DNA of 64,000 nt. It comes from Paenibacillus lactis. Lineage in GTDB: Bacteria; Bacillota; Bacilli; Paenibacillales; Paenibacillaceae. The notes under the pieces are model-generated. The model was not told the DNA's origin. It saw nothing but the letters and a program-made list of their open reading frames with translations, and did no database searches. The stretch's first letter is position 1; each line of letters starts with the position of its first letter. The position numbers and the translations under genes are program-made. The stretch spans positions 1 to 64,000 of the forward strand of contig NZ_JAGGKI010000011.1 in NCBI RefSeq assembly GCF_017873605.1. Reading direction: 5' to 3'. This document shows, piece after piece, positions 8,636 through 18,108 of this stretch.

Positions 8636-8770
8636 ATGAGTGGCCATAGACAACATTATAACGAGACATTTAAACGTGAAACCGTAAAGTATGTGCAAGA
8701 ACAATCGAAGACGGTGGAGCAGATCGCCGATGAATTGAGTATTCGTGCACGAGTCTGTCAACCATGGTGA
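8636..8770 (+). pseudogene. IS3-type transposase OrfA remnant
   Basis: A 44-codon frame opens with the N-terminus of an IS3/IS150-group OrfA: HYNETFKRETVKYVQEQ, then VEQIADELSI, the first helices of the transposase helix-turn-helix. The similarity stops there. The following codons (RARVCQPW) are unrelated and end in TGA. An AAGGAG-like sequence and the inverted repeat GACACCCCTT/GAAGGTGTC lie upstream (8577-8632), as expected for an element's left end. OrfB and the right end are not present nearby. Confidence 0.7.
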
Positions 8771-8838
8771 AACCTTACGTCAGCGGGGCAACCGGCAAGC
8801 TCTTCTCTTGTCTCCACTCCCACCATCCAATAAGGAAA

Positions 8839-8868
8839 CGACCGTTTCTCCTAAGCGGGAAACGGTCG
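8839..8868 (-). terminator. Terminator of lacZ
   Basis: CGACCGTTT (8839-8847) pairs with AAACGGTCG (8860-8868). Read on the minus strand it lies 56 bp beyond the lacZ stop and is followed by TTTCCTT. T-rich sequence also flanks the other side, so it may work both ways. Confidence 0.65.
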
Positions 8869-8923
8869 CTTCTTATTTTTATGGCTCGGTGGTTCTTCGG
8901 TCGTTCCTTTTTAAAACTTCAAA

Positions 8924-11900
8924 TTACTTTCCGAACGCTTTTAATGTTAGTGCCAGGCTGTATTCCCGGTTCGCGTACAGGATATGCTCCGGATGAGGCT
9001 TTGCTCCCCAGCTGTCGTCACCGCCGACGCCCATTTGCTTCACCATGAGCCGGATAACGGTTTTGTCGGAAGCCGGCAGCTTATAGGCATGATCGCTCGC
9101 CTCGATTTCGGACGGCGTATACGGCAACGCATTAAATTCAAACCTGGTGTTACCTTCGAACAAGAAACCCGTTCCGACTTTGTTCTCCACCGATGCCCAT
9201 CGAACTTCCGTCTTGTTTCCGCATTCCTGCGGCCGCAAATATGGAACCCATTGATCTTTGACGAGCCCTTCATATTTACCGATCTTCACTCCGCTGTTCC
9301 GGTCGGAATAATTCTCAAACGGGCCCTTTCCGTACCACTTGATTAGATCGAACGAGCCTTCCATTGCAAACAGCAAACCGACTTCCGGGATTTCCGGCAA
9401 GCCCTCGCCGGGTGTGAGCCGCATCCGCACATCCATCGTTCCATCGCCTTGAATGCTGTATTCCAGGGTACAGCTGGACTCCGGTACGGTCGGCAATGCA
9501 TAGCGAACCCTGACATCTGCCAAAGCCGGAGCTGCACGATAGGAGAACTCGAGCAGCCTCCGCTCCATGCTGGCTGCGCGCCATATTCCGCTGCGCTCCT
9601 CCAGATTGTTCCCGCGGTCATTATCCACCATGGCCCGCCAGAAGTTCGGACGGAGCGGCACAGCGATAAGCTCTACGCCTGCGGCTGCGTAAGAAACCAG
9701 TTCCCCCGTGATTTTATCAAAAACAACCGCAAACTCCTCCCCTTTTACGGTAACCTGATCCTGTTTCACGTCCAGCTGTACCGGCTTCCCGGCAGGAATC
9801 GGGTTCACTCGAGTCTTCTGAACGGCCGGAAGCACAAACTGTCCGAAGGCAACCTCATACCCTCGTTCAGCCCATGTCGTGCCTTCTTTCAACTGAAATC
9901 CGAAGGTTGCGATAAATTCATCACCGGCCGATCCAGCTTCCGTATGCTTCAGGATGTCCGTGACGTCAACCTGGATGACGTCGCCCGGCGCGCAAGGAAT
10001 TAAGCGTTCGCCTTCCGCGACTGGATCGCCGTTACGCATGAGATTCCATACAAAATCAAATTCCGAAAGATCCGTAAACAGATACTTGTTCGTTATGCTC
10101 AAGCGGCCTTCTGAGAGCTTGCTTCCGTCAAATCGGACGCTTTGATAGCATTTTTTCACTTCAGCGATCTTCGGCGACACGGTTCGATCCGCAAAGATGA
10201 GGCCATTGCCGCAGAAGGTGCCGTCATGCGGCGATTCGCCGAAATCTCCGCCATAAGCCAAGTACTCCTCGCCGTCTTGGTTGCGGGTAAGAATGGATTG
10301 ATCGATCCAATCCCAGATAAACCCTCCCTGAAGCACCGGATACCGGTCGAACAGCTCCCAGTAGGCGCTTAACCCGCCGCAGGAGTTGCCCATAGCATGG
10401 CTGTACTCGCACAGGATGAACGGTTTGGGCGGGTTGTTTCGGGCATAGCTCTCGATATAATCGAGCTTCGTATACATATGGCTTTCGATATCAGATGCCG
10501 CATCCGACCGGCGATCGTGGAACACGCCCTCGTAGTGCACGATGCGGGACGGGTCATTATCTTTGAAGTAACGGTACATATGAAGGAAATTGTCTCCGCC
10601 GAACGATTCGTTGCCTAGCGACCAGATCACGATCGACGGATGATTTTTATCCCGTTCATACATCGACTTGGAGCGGTCCAGCACGTTGCCTAGCCATTCC
10701 GGCTTGCTTCCGGGGACCGTATCCTCTTCCTCTTTCTGTCCGTAGCGCCAAGTTCCGTGGGTTTCAAGATTCACCTCGTCAATGACGTATAAGCCGTACT
10801 CATCGCAAAGATCGTACCATTTCGGATGGTTCGGATAATGGGAGGTCCGGACCGCATTGATGTTATGTTCTTTCATCAGCTTGATATCCGTCAGCATCTC
10901 TTCGACGCCGATCGCGCGGCCCTTCTGCGGAGAAAATTCATGGCGGTTGACGCCCTTGAATTCCACCGTCTGTCCGTTAATCTTCATCAGCCCGTCTTGA
11001 ATCTCAAACCGGCGAAAGCCTACTTTGCAGCTTACGTATTGAACGGGCTCGTTTCGTTCATTTTTCAAACAAACGACCAACGTATACAAATTCGGATATT
11101 CCGCGCTCCATAGCTTTGGAGAATCGACCTGGCCAGGCAAAGTGATCGTCTGCGCCTTGTCGGTGCCGAGCGTGAAGCCTTCCGATACGGCATTGCTCCA
11201 CACCGGCTGCCGATGCTCGTCAAACAGCTGCATTTCCAGCGCCAATTCCCCTTGATGCTGTTCGCTATAATTGTTGATTCGCACGGCAACGTTCAGAGAA
11301 GCATTCTTATAATCGTCATCCAGCTCAGGGAGCGCTTTAAAATCGTAAATATGGGCATCCGACGCCGTGTAAAGGTACACATCCCTGAATATGCCGCTCA
11401 TTCTCCAGAAATCCTGATCCTCCAGCCAGCTGGCATCACTCCAGCGATATACCTCGACGGCGAGCTTATTCTCGCCCTGCACCAGGTAAGGGGTAAGATC
11501 AAATTCAGCTGGCGTAAAGGAATCCTCGCTGTATCCAACCATCTCTCCGTTCAGCCAAACATAAAATGCCGATTCAACGCCTTGAAAGCTGATAAAAACA
11601 GGTTGGCCGCTCCAGTCGTCCGGAACTGCGAACGTTTTTATATAGGAACCGACGGGATTGTATTTCGTCGGCGCGTAAGGCGGTTTCAAATTCTCCTGCT
11701 CGACCCAGGGATAACGGACGTTCGTATATTGTGGGTAATCATAGCCTTGAAGCTGCCAATGCCCGGGGACGGTAATCTCTTTCCAGTTCGACGCATCATA
11801 ATCTCGTTTGTAGAAATCCTTGATCCGCTTCTCCGGATTTTCCGCCCAAGCGAATTGCCATGAGCCGTTTAAACTCAAATAGTTTCGGGAATCCTCGAAC

Positions 11901-12046
11901 CTACCTTCGATAGCTTCCTCCAAAGTGTCATATGTAATGAGCGTGGCATGGGCATCCATACGGTTCAATTGATAAATTTCAGGGTTATTATTCCATTCGG
12001 GATAACCGTTCGCTGGCGGGCTGTAGATCCACTTCGTCTTTCCCAA
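8924..12046 (-). CDS. lacZ: Beta-galactosidase, GH2 family
   Basis: Hydrolyses beta-galactosides such as lactose with retention. At 1040 residues it is the size of E. coli LacZ. It has the same order of parts: sugar-binding domain (about 50-225), immunoglobulin-like domain, TIM barrel with acid/base E480 (WSLGNES) and nucleophile E547 (ILCEYSHAMGNS), a second sandwich domain, and the C-terminal small chain from about 760. There is no signal peptide, so it is cytoplasmic. The start is TTG 12046 with GGAG nine bases before it. No better ATG exists because a stop lies just upstream. It is divergent from an AraC regulator. No lactose permease is nearby. Confidence 0.96.
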   Translation of the reverse strand: MGKTKWIYSPPANGYPEWNNNPEIYQLNRMDAHATLITYDTLEEAIEGRFEDSRNYLSLNGSWQFAWAENPEKRIKDFYKRDYDASNWKEITVPGHWQLQGYDYPQYTNVRYPWVEQENLKPPYAPTKYNPVGSYIKTFAVPDDWSGQPVFISFQGVESAFYVWLNGEMVGYSEDSFTPAEFDLTPYLVQGENKLAVEVYRWSDASWLEDQDFWRMSGIFRDVYLYTASDAHIYDFKALPELDDDYKNASLNVAVRINNYSEQHQGELALEMQLFDEHRQPVWSNAVSEGFTLGTDKAQTITLPGQVDSPKLWSAEYPNLYTLVVCLKNERNEPVQYVSCKVGFRRFEIQDGLMKINGQTVEFKGVNRHEFSPQKGRAIGVEEMLTDIKLMKEHNINAVRTSHYPNHPKWYDLCDEYGLYVIDEVNLETHGTWRYGQKEEEDTVPGSKPEWLGNVLDRSKSMYERDKNHPSIVIWSLGNESFGGDNFLHMYRYFKDNDPSRIVHYEGVFHDRRSDAASDIESHMYTKLDYIESYARNNPPKPFILCEYSHAMGNSCGGLSAYWELFDRYPVLQGGFIWDWIDQSILTRNQDGEEYLAYGGDFGESPHDGTFCGNGLIFADRTVSPKIAEVKKCYQSVRFDGSKLSEGRLSITNKYLFTDLSEFDFVWNLMRNGDPVAEGERLIPCAPGDVIQVDVTDILKHTEAGSAGDEFIATFGFQLKEGTTWAERGYEVAFGQFVLPAVQKTRVNPIPAGKPVQLDVKQDQVTVKGEEFAVVFDKITGELVSYAAAGVELIAVPLRPNFWRAMVDNDRGNNLEERSGIWRAASMERRLLEFSYRAAPALADVRVRYALPTVPESSCTLEYSIQGDGTMDVRMRLTPGEGLPEIPEVGLLFAMEGSFDLIKWYGKGPFENYSDRNSGVKIGKYEGLVKDQWVPYLRPQECGNKTEVRWASVENKVGTGFLFEGNTRFEFNALPYTPSEIEASDHAYKLPASDKTVIRLMVKQMGVGGDDSWGAKPHPEHILYANREYSLALTLKAFGK

Positions 12047-12083
12047 ATTCCGTTCACTCCATTTCTGTTATAATTATATTCAC

Positions 12084-12112
12084 ATTATAGAGTGATGAAT
12101 TTTCTTTTTTCC
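12084..12112 (-). promoter_or_regulatory. Likely lacZ promoter
   Basis: The minus strand has a perfect TATAAT at 12089-12084, about 40 bp before the lacZ start codon. The -35 region 17 bases further up (TGGAAA-like, in an A-rich tract) is weak, which would fit a promoter that needs the divergent AraC activator. A plus-strand TATAAT is also present at 12069-12074. Confidence 0.4.
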
Positions 12113-12165
12113 ATTAAACGATATTCAGCATGATTTAAATATTTGAAACCGAGGTGCAGACTTCT

Positions 12166-12990
12166 ATGGATATTATCCATTTCTGCCATCTGAGTGAATC
12201 GGACAGACGTCTTCCCGTGTATCTTACGTCAGCGGGACAATGGAACCACCAGGAGCCCGTTCATAGGCCTGACGGCTTCGCATCCTACCAGTGGCTCATG
12301 ATCTTGTCGGGTGAAGGAGCTCTCTATACAGACGACAGCGTTTATTCCGCCAAAGCGGGGCAGGCGATCTGCCTGTTCCCGGATGTTCCGCACCGCTATC
12401 ACGCACTCCAGGAGCCATGGAAACTGATGTTCATTTCCCTGGAGGGCAGTCTATGCGGGCCGCTTCTCGCCCAAGCCGGAATTACGAAGTCGGGCGTGTA
12501 TACGATGCTGGACCCGGATAAGATGCAGGCGGTTTTTTCAAGCATCATTGAGAGTGCCGGCTCAAACGACAGCCATGCCGGCGTGGAATGCTCCAAGCTG
12601 CTTTACGCTCTGCTCCTGGATATCCCCATGCAAATCCAGGCTAAGCAGCATACCCGGCATCAGCATTTCGAGCGGCTGCAGCCTGTCATTCGATACATTA
12701 AGGAATATTGTCAGCATCCGCTAACGCTCGATCTCTTGGCGGAACAGGCTGGCGTCACCCCGCAATATTTGTGCTTGCTGTTCAAAAAAGCTTTCAATTT
12801 AAGACCGATGGAATACGTGAATCGGGAGCGCATTCAATTAAGCAAAGAGCTTATGGTCTTGGAGCCGCAGCTTAAAATCCAAGAGATTGCCGGCATGGCC
12901 GGATTTGAGCACACCAGCTATTTTTGCACGGTTTTCAAACGATTAGAGGGGGTTTCCCCTGAAACATTCAAGAAATCTCATAGCTATTAG
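12166..12990 (+). CDS. AraC-family regulator, probably of lacZ
   Basis: About 274 residues. An N-terminal cupin-like sugar-sensing domain has the features of this group (ILSGEGALYTDDSVYSAKAGQAICLFPDVPHRYH). It is followed by a two-helix-turn-helix AraC domain from about residue 175: LTLDLLAEQAGVTPQYLCLLFKK, then IQEIAGMAGFEHTSYFCTVFKR. A GTG at 12154 is in frame, but GAGGTG lies nine bases before ATG 12166. It is divergent from lacZ with a 119-bp shared control region, so it is inferred to activate lacZ in response to a galactoside. It ends only 16 bp from the convergent lipoprotein gene. Confidence 0.88.
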   Translation: MDIIHFCHLSESDRRLPVYLTSAGQWNHQEPVHRPDGFASYQWLMILSGEGALYTDDSVYSAKAGQAICLFPDVPHRYHALQEPWKLMFISLEGSLCGPLLAQAGITKSGVYTMLDPDKMQAVFSSIIESAGSNDSHAGVECSKLLYALLLDIPMQIQAKQHTRHQHFERLQPVIRYIKEYCQHPLTLDLLAEQAGVTPQYLCLLFKKAFNLRPMEYVNRERIQLSKELMVLEPQLKIQEIAGMAGFEHTSYFCTVFKRLEGVSPETFKKSHSY

Positions 12991-13006
12991 ATTTCTGGAT
13001 CCCGTG

Positions 13007-14590
13007 TTACTTGCTCGTTGCTGCGAACGCGTCAAGCTGATCCTGCAGCTCGGCCATAAACGTTCTGAAGCCGGCTTGATCCAGCTGCTGTACGGCATTC
13101 ACCAAATCCGATTCGATATCGCTCGTCATCCCGACCGCTAAAGGCACGATATAACGGGATTTCACCTTCTCCATGGCTGCCATCTCCGCCGTGACTTTCT
13201 GCGGGTTCAGGACGAAGCCTGCGAGCGGGCTCAGGCCGTTAGCTTCAGCCCGCTTGAGGCCTTCCTTTTGTAAATACGTACTGATGGCCTGCCATTCATC
13301 GGGATATTTCTCCGGAAGGCTCATGTAGCCATCATGCAGTCCCGTCCAACCGGGCTTTTTGTTTTCTGCTTTAATGCCCTCATAGCTCACAAGACCGCCG
13401 TCGAGCTTGTAGTTCTCACCTTCGACACCATACATAAGCAAATTGTAATACGTTCGGTCCGTATGGGCTTTCTCGATCAGCTTCAGTGCAAGCTCCACAT
13501 GCTCGGAGTGCGCACCCACCGAGATCATCGTCGTACTATCCGGGGCCATAAACGGCAAATAGGCTGGCGTATGGTCAAGAAAATAATCGAACCAGCCGTA
13601 TTCATAATCCGGATGCAGCTCTTTCAGCACCCCTATGTAACCGCTGCTGACGGCTCCGAAATGATTGTTGAATTCAAGCGGCTTCTCGTCGGCTTTCATC
13701 CATTCCAGCGTTTCGCTGGTTGCATTACCCTGAGCGGCAAGGATGTCGCGGCTGACGATGCCATCCTCATACCATTTCCGGGCCCGCTGCAGAACCTGCT
13801 TGTACTCCGGTGTATCATATATGCTGACGGCTGTGTAAGGATCTTCGACCGAGACAACCGCATAGCCCTTTACCAGCTCGATATACTTGGAGCCTGCCGT
13901 CAGGGTCCAGATATTATCCGCGAAGCGTTTATCATTAATCATCGGGGTCTCCGGATATTCCTCTTTGGCCCGGTAAAGATACTGTTCTGCCGTATCCAGA
14001 TCTTTTATTTCCGACAGTCCCCAAGCTTTGCGCAAATCCTCCCGGTACAGCATGCCTTCGCCTCCCCCGCCCGGCTTGTTGTACTGCGGAATGCCATAAA
14101 GGCCGCCGTTGATCATGACGCTGTCCAGCGAGCCCTTGTAATGGTCGACCAGATCAGGGACTTGTCCGAGCAAGGGCGCCAGGTCGGCAAACGCATTTTT
14201 CAAGGCAAAGGTTGTAAAATCGGACCATGCCCCTCCCACGTAAAGGTCATATTCTTTGGATGCAATCGCTTTGCTGATCTGATTCATTTCATCTCCCCAG
14301 GGAATGTAATCGAAACGAATAGTCGCTCCAAGATCCCGGATCGTTAGAGCATCGAGCTGCTTATAGAAATTATCCATCCCACTGGCCGGCGGACGGCCCA
14401 TGGTAATGGCCCTCAACTCCACAACCGGTGTTCCACCAGGTGTTGTTATCATATCCACCGTATCCACCGTCTGATCGACCGCTCCCGTGCCGGGTCCATC
14501 ATTCCAGCAAGACGTTAAGACAACGGCGAAAACGGTCGCGAAAACGATGAAACAGGCCGCAGGCAAACTTCTGATCCGTATTGATTTCAA
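13007..14590 (-). CDS. Sugar ABC transporter binding lipoprotein (LipO/YtcQ type)
   Basis: A 527-residue extracellular solute-binding protein. Its type II signal peptide ends in the lipobox LTSC near residue 27, so it is anchored on the outer face of the membrane. The long two-lobed body (SKEYDLYVGGAW, GGLYGIPQYNKPGGGG) is typical of the large oligosaccharide-binding proteins of Paenibacillus. Start TTG 14590 is supported by GGAGGGG seven bases before it. It is 45 bp after the histidine kinase gene and in one operon with it, but no permease genes are attached. It may deliver to permeases encoded elsewhere or act as a co-sensor for the kinase. Confidence 0.87.
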   Translation of the reverse strand: MKSIRIRSLPAACFIVFATVFAVVLTSCWNDGPGTGAVDQTVDTVDMITTPGGTPVVELRAITMGRPPASGMDNFYKQLDALTIRDLGATIRFDYIPWGDEMNQISKAIASKEYDLYVGGAWSDFTTFALKNAFADLAPLLGQVPDLVDHYKGSLDSVMINGGLYGIPQYNKPGGGGEGMLYREDLRKAWGLSEIKDLDTAEQYLYRAKEEYPETPMINDKRFADNIWTLTAGSKYIELVKGYAVVSVEDPYTAVSIYDTPEYKQVLQRARKWYEDGIVSRDILAAQGNATSETLEWMKADEKPLEFNNHFGAVSSGYIGVLKELHPDYEYGWFDYFLDHTPAYLPFMAPDSTTMISVGAHSEHVELALKLIEKAHTDRTYYNLLMYGVEGENYKLDGGLVSYEGIKAENKKPGWTGLHDGYMSLPEKYPDEWQAISTYLQKEGLKRAEANGLSPLAGFVLNPQKVTAEMAAMEKVKSRYIVPLAVGMTSDIESDLVNAVQQLDQAGFRTFMAELQDQLDAFAATSK

Positions 14591-14635
14591 TGCATTTCCC
14601 CTCCGTAATGACAGCGAAATAATCCATCCTGTACG

Positions 14636-16393
14636 TTATGAATCCGGTTCTTCCGTACCCTTCATTATGGCCGGAACGTCGATATACACGGTTGTCCCCG
14701 CTCCTTGGAGCGAGCGCAAATCAATCCCATTCGGCTCGTTAAAGTAATATTCCAATCGTTTCCGAATATTGTTCAGTCCATATCCGCTACCGCGATGCTT
14801 CGAGGTGCGCGTATCCGCTGTTCCGATCCCCGGTCCGTCATCGCTTACCGTCAACTGCAATCTGCCATCCCGGGTGCTGCCTCGGATAATGATTTGCCCC
14901 TCTCCCTCAGGCTTTTCCAAGATCCCGTGCACGATCGCATTCTCAACGAGCGGCTGCAGCGTAATCTTCGGCAGCAGGCACGCTTCAACGGACTGCTCCA
15001 CCTCAATGGCAAATCGGATCTTTCCCTTGAACCGCTTCTGCTGAATGGCCGCATACATTTCGCACAGCCGCAGCTCATCCTTCACCGTAACGAAGTCCTC
15101 GCCCTTGTTCAGAATCAGCTTATAGTAATCGGACAGCGCATACACCACATGCTGAATGTTCTTCTTCTCATCCTTCTGCGCCATCCACACGATCATATCC
15201 AGCGTATTATACAGAAAATGCGGATTGATCTGGGATTGCAAAGCTCTGAGCTCCGCGCCTTTAATCTCCTGTCCGAGGCGGTATTGCGTATCCATCAGCT
15301 CCTTGACGCTGTTGATCATATAATTGTAGCTCGAGACCAAATGCCCGATTTCATCCTCTTGGGTCGCGATATCCAAGGTGCTCAGCCGACCTTGCCGGAC
15401 CTGGCTCATCTTGTTCATTAGCAAGAAAATTCGCCGCGTAATGGATTTGGTTACCGGCATGATGCATACCAGTAGAGCCAGGCATACGGCCCCATACACG
15501 ATAAGCACTTGATTGCGAACCTGATTGACCGCTTGAGCGGCCAAATCGGCTGAAATGACGGAATGCAGAAACAGATTCGTCGATCCGATTCTTGAATCCC
15601 TAACCAGATACTTCATGTTATCCGTTGCGACGGGCTCGAACCGCTCCCGGGTCACTTGTTTCGTAAACAACTGCTGCCGATGCTCCAGCTCATCTTGCCC
15701 GTTGCTGATCACGACTTCTCCGTCCTCGGTCTCCACGTATATCAGCTGCTCTACGGCCGTGTTCATGACGTAGGATTGAAGCTGACCCAGCTCTACCCGA
15801 ATCGTAACAATGCCTACCGGCGTCGAATAATCGTTGACATCCCACAGCACTCTGCCAAGGATCAGCTGCGTCTTTGAAGGCGAAGCCTCATCCTCTGCCA
15901 GGACCCACACCGCATCCCCTTTGGCTGCCATGATCTTCTGTGCCCATGGAAGGCCTTCTACTCTCCCGATTGGCCGGTACATAGCCGCCCGAGGACCTGT
16001 AACGACAAAGCCGTCATCAATGTAATAGACGATGCCGTTCATCTCCGAATTCGTCTGCAAGATCCGCGTGTAGTCCGTAATCCGCTCGAAGGCGGACAGC
16101 TGCTCCCATACCTGCATGTAATCCGGATCCTGAGAGAAGACGGCATTCATCTGCTCATCAATCATAATCATCGACGATACTTCCTCAATATGAGAGAACT
16201 TACTCGACAACAAGGAAAGGGTTTGTTCGAAGCTCTGATTCGCGGCATAGCTCTGCCGGCTGATCACGGAATCTCGGAGCTGCCCATAGGTAGCGAAAAA
16301 CGTGATTACAAGCGGAAGGATACCGGCAAGCGCAAACAGGATCATCAGCTTCTTCTGCAGCGATAAATTGCCAAGCCACGCCCCCAACTTCAT
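14636..16393 (-). CDS. Sensor histidine kinase, YesM type
   Basis: A 585-residue membrane kinase. It has a transmembrane helix at about 13-33, an extracellular sensing domain (about 35-285) and a second helix near 295-315. A HAMP linker follows, then the His_kinase segment with the phospho-accepting H392 in QSQINPHFLYNT, and an HATPase domain with N and G boxes (LVENAIVHG, SDDGPGIG, GYGLNNIRKRL). It is paired with the response regulator, whose stop overlaps its ATG by four bases. The adjacent binding lipoprotein suggests that it senses a carbohydrate. Confidence 0.93.
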   Translation of the reverse strand: MKLGAWLGNLSLQKKLMILFALAGILPLVITFFATYGQLRDSVISRQSYAANQSFEQTLSLLSSKFSHIEEVSSMIMIDEQMNAVFSQDPDYMQVWEQLSAFERITDYTRILQTNSEMNGIVYYIDDGFVVTGPRAAMYRPIGRVEGLPWAQKIMAAKGDAVWVLAEDEASPSKTQLILGRVLWDVNDYSTPVGIVTIRVELGQLQSYVMNTAVEQLIYVETEDGEVVISNGQDELEHRQQLFTKQVTRERFEPVATDNMKYLVRDSRIGSTNLFLHSVISADLAAQAVNQVRNQVLIVYGAVCLALLVCIMPVTKSITRRIFLLMNKMSQVRQGRLSTLDIATQEDEIGHLVSSYNYMINSVKELMDTQYRLGQEIKGAELRALQSQINPHFLYNTLDMIVWMAQKDEKKNIQHVVYALSDYYKLILNKGEDFVTVKDELRLCEMYAAIQQKRFKGKIRFAIEVEQSVEACLLPKITLQPLVENAIVHGILEKPEGEGQIIIRGSTRDGRLQLTVSDDGPGIGTADTRTSKHRGSGYGLNNIRKRLEYYFNEPNGIDLRSLQGAGTTVYIDVPAIMKGTEEPDS

Positions 16394-17907
16394 CCGCAGC
16401 GCTTCTTTCTATATTCAACCGGCGTCAAGCCGGTGGACGTTTTAAATACTTTGGTAAAATAGCCCGGACTCGCATAACCGCACATTCGAGCTATATCGGC
16501 CATTTTGAAGTGCTCCCCCGCAACGAGCCGCTTCGCCAGCTCCAAGCGGTAATCGTTCAAATACTGCTTCATCGTAGTCCCCGTCTCTTGTTTAAAGAGC
16601 ATGCCGAGATGAGCAGCGGACAGATGGACATGATCGGCAATCTCTCGAATATCCAGATCCGCGTTGCTGCAATGTCTGGATATATAGCACAACACGGTAC
16701 GGACAACGTGCGAATAGGGAGAAACTTCTTCCGCTTCTTTTTGGTAGGCATGACAGATGCTAAGGATAAACTGCTTGACTTCCTGCATGGACCGGCAGGC
16801 ATTCAAATGGTTCTCGATCTCTTGGAATTGATACACTTTACCGGTTGTCAGCAGCACTCCGCCTCTTTCGCTTAGCATCGCGTGTGCAAAGGAGAGGATC
16901 CATGACATAACCCTCGTTCTGGGCATATATCCGCCATTCATCAGCCGGTCGCAAAAGGATTCCATCCACCCGGTCAGTTCATTCGGGCTCTGCTTCAAAT
17001 AGTGATAGAATTCCAAATAGATGTCGCCCTTGATCATATAAGGAATCCACGAGGACTTATCGTATACGATGATGCTGGTCCGGTGCCGAAAGAAGATAAG
17101 CTCCAGGGCAAGCTCAGATTCATGGAAGCTTCTTGGCACTTCATCGAGATGCGAAACGACAGAGCCGACACCGATCCGAATCTCCCTCCCGCTCCCGCAT
17201 AAGCGTTCTGCCGCATGAAGGACAGCTCCGCGCTCATTCGGGCTACATAGCGGAACGATCATCAGCTGCCGGTTCTGATCAAGCTGTTCCGTTAAGACAG
17301 CTGGAGCATAGGTTCCCCAGTCATTGTCATTCGGACTCGTTATCGCCCATCCTTGGCCCTCTTGATCCCATCGTGATACGACCAAGCATACATAGCTCAC
17401 ATCCGCCGGAAACCTTGCCGCATCGCATATCCGCCTAATTTCATCCCCGCCAAGCGACTGCGTACGCAAGACATTGGCCAGTTTCGTTCGCTCCAGTTCA
17501 AGCTTTTGATCCAGCAGAACATGCCGTTCTCGTTCTTGCTGAATGAACCGGATCGTTTTCCGGATGGCCTCCTCCATCTCAGGCAGCTTGATCGGTTTCT
17601 CGACATAGTCTACGGCTGCGAGGCGGATCGCGCTTTTTAAGTAAGCGACGTCCATATAGCCGCTTATAAAGAGCACCTTGCTGTCCGGACAGGCTGCAAC
17701 CAACCGTTCCGCGAATTCAATGCCGTTCAGCTTGGGCATTCGGATATCCGTAATAACAATTTCCGGTCGATGAATGGTCGCCTTCCGAAGCGCTTCAGCC
17801 CCATCCTCCACCTGAAGAACCTCGCTGACGCCATAATCCTCCCAGTCAATGGACTCCACAAGCCCTTCCCTCGTGTAAACGTCATCATCTGCAATCAGCA
17901 CTTTCAT
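16390..17907 (-). CDS. Response regulator, YesN type (receiver plus AraC domain)
   Basis: A 505-residue cytoplasmic regulator. The receiver domain (1-120) has the acidic pocket DDD at 7-9, phospho-acceptor D54 (VITDIRMPKLNG) and K in VEKPIK. A central linker of about 270 residues follows. The C-terminal AraC domain reads DIREIADHVHLSAAHLGMLFKQ and MADIARMCGYASPGYFTKVFK. It is the first gene of a three-gene operon (regulator, kinase, binding lipoprotein). AGGAGG precedes ATG 17907. A cre-like site lies about 50 bp upstream. The target is expected to be a sugar transport operon, possibly its own. Confidence 0.93.
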   Translation of the reverse strand: MKVLIADDDVYTREGLVESIDWEDYGVSEVLQVEDGAEALRKATIHRPEIVITDIRMPKLNGIEFAERLVAACPDSKVLFISGYMDVAYLKSAIRLAAVDYVEKPIKLPEMEEAIRKTIRFIQQERERHVLLDQKLELERTKLANVLRTQSLGGDEIRRICDAARFPADVSYVCLVVSRWDQEGQGWAITSPNDNDWGTYAPAVLTEQLDQNRQLMIVPLCSPNERGAVLHAAERLCGSGREIRIGVGSVVSHLDEVPRSFHESELALELIFFRHRTSIIVYDKSSWIPYMIKGDIYLEFYHYLKQSPNELTGWMESFCDRLMNGGYMPRTRVMSWILSFAHAMLSERGGVLLTTGKVYQFQEIENHLNACRSMQEVKQFILSICHAYQKEAEEVSPYSHVVRTVLCYISRHCSNADLDIREIADHVHLSAAHLGMLFKQETGTTMKQYLNDYRLELAKRLVAGEHFKMADIARMCGYASPGYFTKVFKTSTGLTPVEYRKKRCG

Positions 17908-17954
17908 GCGGATTCCTCCTAATATCCTATAAATTCTGAGATTTTATAAACTAC

Positions 17955-17968
17955 GGATAGCGCTTTCA
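17955..17968. promoter_or_regulatory. Candidate cre (CcpA) site before the yesN-type gene
   Basis: Read on the minus strand this is TGAAAGCGCTATCC, which matches 13 of 14 positions of the consensus TGWAARCGYTWNCW (last base differs). It lies 47 bp upstream of the response regulator start, in the promoter zone. Carbon catabolite repression of the operon is inferred. Confidence 0.5.
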
Positions 17969-18062
17969 TATAATTCTAATGAATACGCTCTGCTATTTAA
18001 ATATACATGATGAAGCCTGGGTCTGGTATCAGTTCCGGCAGTGACTGGCTTAAGACATGAAA

Positions 18063-18083
18063 AAGCCGCGATCATCGCGGCTT
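18063..18083 (-). terminator. Terminator of the MFS/oxidoreductase operon
   Basis: A near-perfect palindrome, AAGCCGCGAT and ATCGCGGCTT. On the minus strand it is followed by a short T-run. It lies 26 bp beyond the oxidoreductase stop. Confidence 0.75.
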
Positions 18084-18108
18084 CCATTCGTAAAAGTCTC
18101 AGCTTGGC

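Noticed and set aside
8745..9048. Two overlapping plus-strand frames after the IS remnant
   Set aside because: They cross the lacZ terminator and the lacZ 3' end. They have no ribosome site and no resemblance to OrfB.
13334..14347. A 337-codon plus-strand frame opposite the binding lipoprotein
   Set aside because: It is an antisense shadow with no recognisable domain. The minus-strand lipoprotein is well supported.
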